Of a DNA stretch of 30,781 nt, positions 1-8,905 are shown one piece after another. Origin of the DNA: Symsagittifera roscoffensis. Taxonomy: Eukaryota; Xenacoelomorpha; Acoela; Convolutidae. The first letter of the stretch is position 1. Each line of letters opens with the position of its first letter. Under the pieces are notes generated by a model. The model did no database searches and was not told the DNA's origin. It saw nothing but the letters and a program-made list of their open reading frames with translations. The stretch is from NCBI RefSeq assembly GCF_963678635.1, contig NC_087062.1:59600129-59630909 (forward strand). The letters are read 5' to 3'. A program made the position numbers and the translations under genes.

Positions 1-200
1 CTATCACTTTCCTAACTTTTAGCGACACTCCCGTTTTATTAATGATTTTTATACACAATTTTCTTTTATTAACATTTCTAATATGTACAATTCCCTACTG
101 TAAAATCTATAAGAAAAACGCCTCAAATGATTTTAGAACTAGTCGTAGCAGTCGCACCAGGAGTTTTAGAAACCTTAAGTCAAGTGTCGTGTCCCTTCTC
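1..200 (-). pseudogene. gag leader start and 5' untranslated/LTR end, module U copy 1 (cut by window edge)
   Basis: Read on the minus strand, bases 1-52 encode the first residues of the gag leader seen complete elsewhere (a KTxVSL motif); the rest lies outside the window. Bases 53-200 are the AT-rich untranslated stretch with the conserved TATGTACAA block, followed by a segment whose minus strand contains TGGTGCGACT, a possible primer-binding site. The initiator methionine of the related leaders (MKKTRVSL) is not present here: the matching codon is isoleucine. This is a relic. Confidence 0.6.
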
Positions 201-581
201 TGAAGTGTTGGGGCACTTAGCTCAAGTATTTGAACCCTTAGCTCTAGTGTTGGGACCCTTCGCCTAAGTGTTGTGACCCTTCGCTAAAGTGGTGGGACTC
301 TCCGCTGAGGTGTTGGGACCCTTCGCTGAAGTGTTGGGACCCTTCGCTAAAGTGGTGGGACTCTCCGTTGAGGTGTTGGGACCCTTCGCTGAAGTGTTAT
401 GACCCTTTGCCGAAAAGTTGAGACCCTTCGCAAAAATCTTGGAACCCATCGCCAAAGTCTTGGGACTCTTCGCAAAGTCTTGGGACCCTTCGCTGAAGTC
501 TTGGGACCCTTCACTAAAGTGTTGGGACCCTTCGCTAAATAGTTGGGACCCTTCGCGAAGTGTTGGGACCCTTCGACAAAA
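201..581. repeat. 21-bp minisatellite, module A block 1
   Basis: About 18 head-to-tail units with a core GTGTTGGGACCCTT followed by CGCTAAA or close variants (CGCTGAA, CGCCAAA, CGCAAAA). Some units carry GTGGTGGGACTCTCCG instead. Unit length is mostly 21 bp with occasional 20-bp units. Because 21 is a multiple of three, all frames stay open for long stretches, which explains apparent proteins here. Confidence 0.9.
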
Positions 582-1008
582 TGTTGGGACCCTTAAATTG
601 CTATCCCAGGTCTCAAGTGTTGGAACCCTTAAAATGCTATCCCAGGACTCAAGTGTTGGAACCCTTAAAACGCGATCCCAGGACTCAAATATTGGGACCC
701 TTAAAATGCTATTCCAAGACTCAAGTGTTGGGACCCCTGAAACGCTATCCCAGGACTCAAGTGTTGGCATCCTCAAAATGCTATCCCAAGACTCAAGTGT
801 TGGGACCCTCGAATGCTATACCACGACTCAAGTGTTGGGACCCTTAAAATGCTATCCCAAGTCTCAAGTGTTGGCATCCTCAAAATGCTATCCCAGGAAT
901 CAAGTGTTGGGACCCTCGAAAAGCTATCCCACGATTCAAGTGTTGGGACCCTTAAAATGCTATCCCACGGCTCAAATGTTGGTACCTTTAAAATGCTATC
1001 CCAGGACT
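582..1008. repeat. 36-bp minisatellite, module B block 1
   Basis: About 12 units. Each has the same core as module A (GTGTTGGGACCCTT) followed by AAAATGCTATCCCAGGACTC. The switch from A to B occurs inside one unit near 582. One unit near 808-842 is 35 bp, shifting frame, which argues against a translated repeat. Confidence 0.9.
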
Positions 1009-1334
1009 GCCACAAGAACTCTTCTTTCCTCCTCTAATACCGTAGCTCGAGTGTTTGAACACTTTATCCACTATCCCAGTACCTCTTCCCGAACTTGTGT
1101 GAGGAATTTCCCCGTACATCAAATCGAGTGTTGGGATGATCTGTGCACTATCCCAGTACCACCTCTAGAGTTCGTGTAAAAAGTTCCCAAAAACCCGATT
1201 TTTTCAACCAAAATTTATTGATTTTCCCTGAAATTCCCTTTCTTTCTTAAACCCGATGCAAGTCGAAATACAGCTTGTTTTTTTAGTTTTTTTGTGGTTG
1301 CAGATGCACCTTGAGAACTTGTGAAACTGAGGAT
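1009..1334 (-). repeat. Module R copy 1 (LTR-like segment with polypurine tract)
   Basis: Begins at GCCACAAGAACTC directly after block B and ends at AAACTGAGGAT. On the minus strand it holds a purine-rich tract (AAGAAAGAAAGGGAA near 1235-1250), followed by TTGACAAAATCGGG-type sequence in most copies, as expected for a polypurine tract followed by an LTR start. On the plus strand the same tract reads as a pyrimidine-rich run ending in GGTTGCAG, which looks like a splice acceptor. Role as LTR boundary is inferred from position between gag and the minisatellites. Confidence 0.65.
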
Positions 1335-2385
1335 CATGTCCATCGGACTCATCCATTTGTCCATTCTTCCCTCTGACTCATGTATTCTTCGTCAGGCGCA
1401 TATCCCAAACTTTTCATACCTTGTTTGAATGTGGTGTAACCCGCTACATGGTGATCTGCCGAGCCACAAATCGCATACGACCTCCGTTTGTCCATGTCAT
1501 CTCTAGGCTTGTACCATGTTGACCTTTGTCGTTGGCCTCCCCCCTGCATGTTTTTTTTATTTCCGAAAACGAGTACCTCTTTGGTTTCATTAGCATATAC
1601 TCTCTAGAATTCTGTCTCATCTCCTCCGGTGTTGGCGCATTATCTTTCGATAGCGTATAATACGTTGCCAACATCGGTCACAAGTCGTCACTCTTCACCC
1701 CGTCAATAAACTTTGAAGCGATGCTAAAGTTTCTTCGGTTAGTCGATTCCTCTGGATCGCTCCTTCTTCTCAAGCTCTCAAGATCATCCAGAAACTGGTC
1801 AATCGATTCGTCGTCTCTTTGTCTTCTTTTTTCAAAACTCATCATCGCCTGATGTCCCTTCATACCTGATCCAAATTGATTCAGCAGTACTTCAGAGATT
1901 TTTTCTGCGGTATCACGCTCCTCCTCCTTCTTGGCTACCACGCACTTTAGTGCAGTGCACTCTAGATTGCTTAATATTGCGGTGCAGGCCCGGCTCCCAT
2001 CATTCCGGTTGTCTTGCTCTAGATGTGGTCTCATGCCTCCACCCAAGAACCAATTCAACCATCTGAAACGTCTTTGAATTCCTTCGATTTCTTGAAGGTC
2101 TTACTGGATTTACCACTTCCTCTACTACTCGAGTCTCTGTTCCTTGTGGCGAATGCTTCAAGTGTCCTAATCATCATTTCCAGGTACTCGCCCATGTTAT
2201 GGCATCAGGTGTTATACTCGTGTGTGTGCTTGAGTCCCCTGGTATCATCGTAGAGTTCGAGGCTCCCCCTTTCACAGCAGTCTTGGTCATCCCTGACCCT
2301 ATTCTGTTGTCAATCCGGGGTAATGGTATGGAATCCCGTTTCTTGCGTTGCGGTTCTGCAAAATCGACTCTTGTTCTAGGTTGCT
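1335..2385 (-). pseudogene. gag: gag capsid/nucleocapsid fragment, module G copy 1
   Basis: Minus-strand pieces in order: a segment starting KQPRTRVDFAEPQRKKRD (2,174-2,390), the capsid-like part (1,678-2,034; LEQDN, FGSGMKGHQAMM, DDLESLRRRSDPEES), then MLATYYTLSKDNAPTPEE (1,444-1,674) and a zinc-knuckle remnant (1,349-1,549). The knuckle is damaged: both outer cysteines of CX2CX4HX4C are tyrosine (YAIC....H....Y). A TGA at 1,678-1,680 separates capsid from the MLATYY part, and a frameshift lies in an A-rich run near 1,553. The coiled-coil part normally upstream is missing and module A stands in its place. Non-functional. Confidence 0.8.
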
Positions 2386-2597
2386 TAAGTGTTGGGACCC
2401 TTCGACAAAGTGTTATGGCCCTTCGCCGAAAAGTTGGGACCCTTCGCAAAAATCTTGGAACCCATCGCCAAAGTCTTGGTACTCATCGCATAGTCTTAGG
2501 ACCCTTCGCTGAAGTCTTGGGAACCTTCCCTAAAGGGTTGGGACCCTTCGCTAAATAGTTGGGACCCTTCGCGAAGTGTTGGGACCCTTCGACAAAA
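2386..2597. repeat. 21-bp minisatellite, module A block 2
   Basis: About 10 units. It abuts the gag fragment at 2,386 (TTAAGTGTTGGG) where the intact-length gag copy has its coiled-coil coding part. One unit near 2,476-2,496 is 20 bp. Confidence 0.9.
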
Positions 2598-3024
2598 TGT
2601 TGGGACCCTTAAATTGCTATCCCAGGTCTCAAGTGTTGGAACCCTTAAAATGCTATCCCAGGACTCAAGTGTTGGAACCCTTAAAACGCGATCCCAGGAC
2701 TCAAATATTGGGACCCTTAAAATGCTATTCCAGGACTCAAGTGTTGGGACCCCTAAAACGCTATCCCAGGACTCAAGTGTTGGCATCCTCAAAATGCTAT
2801 CCCAAGACTCAAGTGTTGGGACCCTCGAATGCTATACCACGACTCAAGTGTTGGGACCCTTAAAATGCTATCCCAAGTCTCAAGTGTTGGAACCCTTAAA
2901 ATGCTATCCCAGGAATCAAGTGTTGGGACCCTCGAAAAGCTATCCCACGATTCAAGTGTTGGGACCCTTAAAATGCTATCCCACGACTCAAATGTTGGTA
3001 CCTTTAAAATGCTATCCCAGGACT
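2598..3024. repeat. 36-bp minisatellite, module B block 2
   Basis: About 12 units, nearly identical unit by unit to block 1 (582-1,008) at an offset of 2,016 bp, including the same 35-bp unit (here near 2,824-2,858). This marks a direct duplication rather than independent expansion. Confidence 0.9.
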
Positions 3025-3352
3025 GCCACAAGAACTCTTCTTTCCTCCTCTAATACCGTAGCTCGAGTGTTTGAACACTTTATCCACTATCCCAGTACCT
3101 CTTCCCGAACTTGTGTGAGGAATTTCCCCGTACATCAAATCGAGTGTTGGGATGATCTGTGCACTATCCCAGTACCACCTCTAGAGTTCGTGTAAAAAGT
3201 TCCCAAAAACCCGATTTTTTCAACCAAAATTTATTGATTTTCCCTGAAATTCCCTTTCTTTCTTAAACCCGATGCAAGTCGAAATACAGCTTGTTTTTTT
3301 TAGTTTTTTTTGTGGTTGCAGATGCACCTTGAGAACTTGTGAAACTGAGGAT
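3025..3352 (-). repeat. Module R copy 2
   Basis: Nearly identical to R copy 1. Two extra T residues in the T-runs near 3,293-3,311 account for the change of offset from 2,016 to 2,018 bp between the duplicated blocks. Confidence 0.65.
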
Positions 3353-4403
3353 CATGTCCATCTGACTCATCCATTTGGTCATTCTTCCCTCTGACTCATG
3401 TATTCTTCGTCAGGCGCATATCCCAAACTTTTCATACCTTGTTTGAGTGTGGTGTAACCCGCTACATGGTGATCTGCCGAGCCACAAATCGCATACGACC
3501 TCCGTTTGTCCATGTCATCTCTAGGCTTGTACCATGTTGACCTTTGTCGTTGGCCTCCCCCCTGCATGTTTTTTTTATTTCCGAAAACGAGTACCTCTTT
3601 GGTTTCATTAGCATATACTCTCTAGACGTCTGTCTCATCTCCTCCGGTGTTGGCGCATTATCTTTCGATAGCGTATAATACGTTGCCAACATCGGTCACA
3701 AGTCGTCACTCTTCACCCCGTCAATAAACTTTGAAGCGATGCTAAAGTTTCTTCGGTTAGTCGATTCCTCTGGATCGCTCCTTCTTCTCAAGCTCTCAAG
3801 ATCATCCAGAAACTGGTCAATCGATTCGTCGTCTCTTTGTCTTCATTTTTCAAAACTCATCAACGCCTGATGTCCCTTCATACCTGATCCAAATTGATTC
3901 AGCAGTACTTCAGAGATTTTTTCTGCGGTATCACGCTCCTCCTCCTTCTTGGCTACCACGCACTTTAGTGCAGTGCACTCTAGATTGCTTAATATTGCGG
4001 TGCAGGCCCGGCTCCCATCATTCCGGTTGTCTTGCTCTAGATGTGGTCTCATGCCTCCACCCAAGAACTAATTCAACCATCTGAAACGTCTTTGAATTCC
4101 TTCGATTTCTTGAAGGTCTTACTGGATTTAACACTTCCTCTACTACTCGAGTCTGTGTTCCTTGTGGCGAATGCTTCAAGTGTCCTAATCATCATTTCCA
4201 GGTACTCGCCCATATTATGGCATCAGGTGTTATACTCGTGTGTGTGCTTGAGTCCCCTGGTATCATCGTAGAGTTCGAGGCTCCCCCTTTCACAGCAGTC
4301 TTGGTCATCCCTGACCCTATTCTGTTGTCAATCCGGGGTAATGGTATGGAATCCCGTTTTTTGCGTTGCGGTTCTGCAAAATCGACTCTTGTTCTAGGTT
4401 GCT
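3353..4403 (-). pseudogene. gag: gag capsid/nucleocapsid fragment, module G copy 2
   Basis: Second copy of the fragment at 1,335-2,385, offset 2,018 bp and almost identical. It shares the two zinc-knuckle Cys-to-Tyr changes, the TGA before MLATYY and the frame break in the A-rich run. It adds its own stop in the capsid part near 3,843 (SFEK then stop where copy 1 has RRQRDD). Shared lesions show the fragment was already dead when duplicated. Confidence 0.8.
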
Positions 4404-4687
4404 TAAGTGTTGGGACCCTTCGACAAAGTGTTATGGCCCTTCGCCGAAAAGTTGGGACCCTTCGCAAAAATCTTGGAACCCATCGCCAAAGTCTTGGTAC
4501 TCATCGCATAGTCTTAGGACCCTTCGCTGAAGTCTTGGGACCCTTCCCTAAAGTGTTGGGACCCTTCGCTAAAGTGTTGGGACCCTTCGCCAAAGTGTTG
4601 GGACTCATCGCAAAGTCTTGGGACCCTTCGCTGAAGTCTTGGGACCCTTCACTTAAGTGTTGGGACCCTTCGCCAAAGTCTTGGGAC
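4404..4687. repeat. 21-bp minisatellite, module A block 3
   Basis: About 13-14 units between a capsid fragment (left) and a leader fragment (right), exactly where gag should have its coiled-coil part. At the left join the minus strand reads VPTLKQPRT; at the right join GATLATLVPRLWRRVPTL. Both joins use the same VPTL frame, but stops (for example 4,501-4,503 and 4,649-4,651) and 20-bp units break it inside. Confidence 0.9.
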
Positions 4688-5400
4688 CAAGGTTGCCAAA
4701 GTCGCTCCTTTGTCTTGGTTACCCGATGTTCCCAGTGTGACTTGCTCCTTATCATGTTTAGTTCCCGTTGTTATCGCGGAATCCGTACCAAAATTTTTGC
4801 TTTTTTCAGTCCCAGCTGTCACTTCCTCTTTTTCTCTCGTTTTCATTCCGACCATCGCCGCAAATCTCTATGTGAACGATGTTCTCTTGATTTGTGAATC
4901 GTCTTCTATCGATTCCGGTGCGCTGTTAGTGATCTCGTCTCCATTGCCTATTAGTGAGAACTCTTTCGTCTTCGTTCCTTGTTCTTCTACGTTTGGCATA
5001 TTCTGTCGTTTTTCGCTCCGCTCCATCTATGCTATGATCTGGCGTCTCGAGATCGATTTCGTTGACCAGTAATTTTGGTTCTTCCGGTAGTTTCTCTTTG
5101 GTCTTCTGTTCCTTGGTGCTTCTTGTGTTGACCATCTTCACTGAAATCTTTTTCTTCGTTACTCTCGGGTTTGTTGGTGTTAATTTCCGCTGCGTTGAGG
5201 ATTGATTTTGCTTAAGTCCTATCACTTTCCTATCTTTTAGCGACACTCCCGTTTTATTAATAATTTTTATACACAATTTTCTTTTACATACATTTCTAAT
5301 ATGTACAAGTCCCTACTGTAAAATCTATAAGAAAAACGCCTCAAATTATTTTAGAACTAGTCGTAGCAGTCGCACCAGGAGTCTTAGAAACCTTAAGTCA
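4688..5400 (-). pseudogene. gag: gag leader and 5' untranslated region, module U copy 2
   Basis: Minus strand from about 5,276: leader with INKTGVSLKDRK, then NTRSTKEQKTKEKLPEE and ETPDHSIDGAERKT, hydrophilic and Lys/Glu-rich, followed in another frame by GMKTREKEEVTAGTEKS and GNQDKGAT before module A. A TAG near 4,870 replaces a Glu codon (FTERFAA in the best copy at 9,034-9,369) and a short deletion near 5,010 removes part of the TESTPMPNV stretch. Upstream (5,277-5,400) is the AT-rich untranslated stretch with TATGTACAA and the possible primer-binding site. No enzymatic domain; function in family is the Gag N-terminus. Confidence 0.75.
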
Positions 5401-5797
5401 AGTGTCGTGTCCCTTCTCTGAAGTGTTGGGGCACTTAGCTCAAGTATTTGAACCCTTAGCTCTAGTGTTGGGACCCTTCGCCTAAGTGTTGGGACCCTTC
5501 GCTAAAGTGGTGGGACTCTCCGCTGAGGTGTTGGGACCCTTCGCTGAATTGTTGGGACCCTTCGCTAAAGTGGTGAGACTCTCCGCTGAGGTGTTGGGAC
5601 CCTTCGCTGAAGTGTTATGACCCTTTGCCGAAAAGTTGGGACCCTTCGCAAAAATCTTGGAACCCATCGCAAAAGTATTGGGACTCTTAGTAAAGTCTTG
5701 GGACCCTTCGCTGAAGTCTTGGGACCCTTCACTAAAGTGTTGGGACCCTTCGCTAAATAGTTGGGACCCTTCGCGAAGTGTTGGGACCCTTCGACAA
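5401..5797. repeat. 21-bp minisatellite, module A block 4
   Basis: About 19 units, closely matching block 1 in order of variants (GTGGTGGGACTCTCCG units, then CGCAAAAATCTTGGAACCC), so the U-A-B succession at 5,220-6,046 is another copy of that at 1-1,008, with several internal B units missing. Confidence 0.9.
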
Positions 5798-6046
5798 AAT
5801 GTTGGGACCCTTAAATTGCTATCCCAGGTCTCAAGTGTTGGAACCCTTAAAGTGCTATCCCAGTACTCAAGTGTTGGAACCCTTAAAACGCGATCCCAGG
5901 ACTCAAGTGTTGGCATCCTCAAAATGCTATCCCAGGACTCAAGTGTTGGGACCCTCGAATGCTATACCACGACTCAAGTGTTGGGACCCTTAAAATGCTA
6001 TCCCACGACTCAAACGTTGGTACCCTTAAAATGCTATCCCAGGACT
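5798..6046. repeat. 36-bp minisatellite, module B block 3
   Basis: About 7 units; a shortened version of block 1 lacking roughly five central units. Confidence 0.85.
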
Positions 6047-6312
6047 GCCACAAGAACTCTTCTTTCCTCCTCTAATACCGTAGCTCGAGTGTTTGGACAC
6101 TTTATCCACTATCCCAGTACCTCTTCCGGAACTTGTGTGAGGTATTTCCCCGTACCTCAACTCGAGTGTTGGGATGATCTGTGTTTCAAATTTTTTTGAG
6201 TTTCCCTGAAATTCCCTTTCTTTCTTAAACCCAATGCAATTCGAAACATAACTTGTTTTTAAGCTTTTTTGTGGTTGCAGATGCACCTTGAGAACTTGTG
6301 AAACTGAGGATG
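6047..6312 (-). repeat. Module R copy 3 (short form)
   Basis: Lacks about 60 bp (the CACTATCCCAGTACCACC...GTCAACC part) compared with copies 1 and 2, going from GATGATCTGTG to TTTCAAATTTTTTTGAG. It is followed directly by B units after GATGTGAACGCGCCCAAG, not by gag. Confidence 0.6.
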
Positions 6313-6554
6313 TGAACGCGCCCAAGATGCTATCCCAGGACTCAAGTAATGGGACCCTCAAAATGCTATCCCACGACTCAAGTGTTGGGACCCTTAAAAT
6401 GCTATCCCACTACTCAAATGTTGGTATCCTTAACTATCCCAGGACTCAAGTGTTGGGACCCTTAAAATGCTATCCCACAACTCAAGTTTTGGGACCCTTA
6501 AAATGCTATCCCACGACTCAAATGTTGGTACCTTTAAAATGCTATCCCAGGACT
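6313..6554. repeat. 36-bp minisatellite, module B block 4
   Basis: Six to seven units, including a 32-bp variant with CCCTTAACTATCCC (4 bp shorter), which also recurs in the B blocks from 15.7 to 18.3 kb and marks this sub-lineage. Confidence 0.85.
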
Positions 6555-6880
6555 GCCACAAGAACTCTTCTTTCCTCCTCTAATACCGTAGCTCGAGTGT
6601 TTGGACACTTTATCCATTATCCCAGTACCTCTTCCGGAACTTGTGTGAGGAATTTCCCCGTACATCAAATCGAGTGTTGGGATGATCTGTGCACTATCCC
6701 AGTACCACCTCTAGAGCTCGTGTAAAAAGTTCCCAAAAACCCGATTTTGTCAACCAAAATTTATTGATTTTCCCTGAAATTCCCTTTCTTTCTTAAACCC
6801 GATGCAAGTCGAAATACAGCTTGTTTTTTTAGTTTGTTTGTGGTTGCAGATGCATCTTGAGAACTTGTGAAACTGAGGAT
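6555..6880 (-). repeat. Module R copy 4 (long form)
   Basis: Long-form R, followed by gag sequence as in copies 1 and 2 (GAGGATCATGTCCATCTGACTCATCC). Confidence 0.65.
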
Positions 6881-8614
6881 CATGTCCATCTGACTCATCC
6901 ATTTGTCCATTCTTCCCTCTGACTCATGTATTCTTCGTCAGGCGCATATCCCAATCTTTTCATACCTTGTTTGAATGTGGTGTAACCCGCTACATGGTGA
7001 TCTGCCGAGCCACAAATCGCATACGACCTCCGTTTGTCCATGTCATCTCTAGGCTTGTACCATGTTGACCTTTGTCGTTGGCCTCCCCCCTGCATGTTTT
7101 TTTTATTTCCGAAAACGATTACCTCTTTGGTTTCATTAGCATATACTCTCTAGACTTCTGTCTCATCTCCTCCGGTGTTGGCGCATTATCTTTCGATAGC
7201 GTATAATACGTTGCCAACATCGGTCACAAGTCGTCACTCTTCACCCCGTCAATAAACTTTGAAGCGATGCTAAAGTTTCTTCGGTTAGTCGATTCCTCTG
7301 GATCGCTCCTTCTTCTCAAGCTCTCAAGATCATCCAAAAATTGGTCAATCGATTCGTCGTCTCTTTGTCTTCTTTTTTCAAATCTCATCATCGCCTGATG
7401 TCCCTTCATACCTGATCCAAATTGATTCAGCAGTACTTCAGAGATTTTTTCTGCGGTATCACGCTCCTCCTCCTTCTTGGCTACCATGCACTTTAGTGCA
7501 GTGCACTCTAGATTGCTTAATATTGCGGTGCAGGCCCGGCTCCCATCATTCCGGTTGTCTTGCTCTAGATGTGGTCTCATGCCTCCACCCAAGAACCAAT
7601 GCAACCATCTGAAACGTCTTTGAATTCCTTCGATTTCTTGAAGGTCTTACTGGATTTACCACTTCCTCTACTACTCCAGTCTGTGTTCCTTGTGGCGAAT
7701 GCTTCAAGTGTCCTGCTCATCATTTCCAGGTACTCGCCCATGTTATGGCATCAGGTTTTATACTCGTGTGTGTGCTTGAGTCCCCTGGTATCATCGTAGA
7801 GTTCGAGGCTTCCCCTTTCACAGCAGTATTGGTCATCCCTGACCTTAATCTGTTGTCAATCCGGGGTAATGGTATGGAATCCCGTTTCTTGCGTTGCGGT
7901 TCTGCAAAATCGACTCTTGTTCTAGGTTGCTTGTCTGCTACCAATTTATCTTGAGCTGTAGAGTTTCTTAAAAGTGTATCCAATTTCGATTGTATGGCAT
8001 CAGAAGTTTCTGCTTGGTCCTTGCTCATTGTTTTCATTCTCGTCTCTAGTTTCCACAACTTGTCATTCACGGTATCATAGCGTTTCTTCATCTCTTCCAT
8101 ATCTTACTTGATATGTTTCTCTCGCTCCCCATCTGTTGTATTCACTTTGTCCGCCATTTGTTGTAGCCTCTCTTCAGTGGAACTCGCCAGGACAAAGTAG
8201 TTATCTAGGTATTCACTCTTGTTATGTCGCAATTCCTTCTTTTCCTGGCGATTCTCCTCGCCGCACTTTAGCTTTTTGTCTATCTGTTCCAACTTTGTCA
8301 TCAAGTCAGCCCGATCAACTGAAGGTGCTCTTGACTTTGTCGCCCGATTTTCTTGGTTACCCGCTGTTTCCGGTGTGACTTGCTCTTTGTCCTGGTTAGT
8401 TTCCGTCAATCTCTTTAATCGGTACATTCGATTTTTTCGGTTTTTTCTCTTCGGTCTTCTGCTCCTTGTTGCTTCTTGTGTTGACCATATTCAATCAAAT
8501 ATTTCTTCTCGTTACCCTCGGGTTTGTTGATTTTAGCTTCCGCAGCGATGAGGATTGATTTGGTTTAAACCCTACTTCTTTCCTTTCAATTAGCGAAACT
8601 CTCGTTTTCTTCAT
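6881..8614 (-). pseudogene. gag: gag pseudogene retaining the coiled-coil part, module G copy 3
   Basis: The most complete gag of the array. Minus strand from a likely ATG at 8,612-8,614 (MKKTRVSL): damaged leader (to about 8,430); KEQVTPETAGNQENRATKSR (8,104-8,427) with Lys/Glu-rich helical sequence; MEEMKKRYDTVNDKLWKLETRM (7,720-8,100), a probable coiled coil; KQPRTRVDF; capsid (7,224-7,580); nucleocapsid (6,895-7,210). Lesions: TAA at 8,104-8,106, a 1-base loss near 7,719, an ATGA overlap at 7,577-7,580 where the upstream frame stops as the capsid frame starts, TGA before MLATYY, and the Cys-to-Tyr zinc knuckle. In the family, Gag forms the particle and binds RNA. This copy shows what the tandem copies lost: the stretch between NQ(D/E)..AT and KQPRT was replaced by module A. 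Confidence 0.8.
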
Positions 8615-8755
8615 AATTTTTATACACAGTTTTCTTTTATCTACAATCCTATTATGTACAAATTCCTACCGTAAAAATTAATCAAAATACATGAAAAAAT
8701 CCCTAAATTGTTCTTAAAAACTGGTCAAAACTGTCGTGCTAGTAATTTAGAAACC
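8615..8755 (-). other. 5' untranslated/LTR end upstream of gag copy 3
   Basis: AT-rich sequence with the family's TGTACAA block (near 8,655) and ACACAGTTTTC; more diverged than the other U copies, with the CTAGTCGTAG...TCGCACCA block mostly lost. Confidence 0.55.
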
Positions 8756-8905
8756 TCGAGTCTTGTGTTGGGACCCTTCGCTGTAGTGTTGGGATACTTT
8801 ACTAAAGGGTTTTGAGCCTTCAGTAAAGTTTTGGGACCCTTTGCCAAAGTGTTGGGACCCTTCGCCGAAGTGTTGGGACCCTTCGCCAAAGTCTTGGGAA
8901 CAAGG
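8756..8905. repeat. 21-bp minisatellite, module A block 5
   Basis: About seven diverged units (GGGATACTTTACTAAAGGG, TTTTGAGCCTTCAG variants). Its greater divergence, with that of the adjoining U segment, suggests this is one of the older parts of the array. Confidence 0.8.

Noticed and set aside
582-1008. 36-bp repeats at first sight like a CRISPR array (also 27,117-27,590)
   Set aside because: Units are contiguous with no spacers, vary in sequence, are linked to LTR/gag sequence, and no cas genes are present. Plain minisatellite.
418-1179. Open frame of 253 codons (and similar ones at 2,614-3,195, 4,217-4,897, 5,636-6,199, 12,198-12,788, 13,639-14,187) made of heptad or 12-residue repeats
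   Set aside because: Units of 21 and 36 bp are multiples of three and stop-poor in several frames on both strands, so long frames arise automatically. 20-, 32- and 35-bp units change frame inside them with no sign of correction, and the frames run across R or leader sequence that is coding, if at all, on the other strand.
2023-2253. Plus-strand open frames opposite gag (2,023-2,253; 4,041-4,271; 7,569-7,799)
   Set aside because: They are complements of the minus-strand capsid and upstream gag, which is recognisable; their sequence follows from gag codons.
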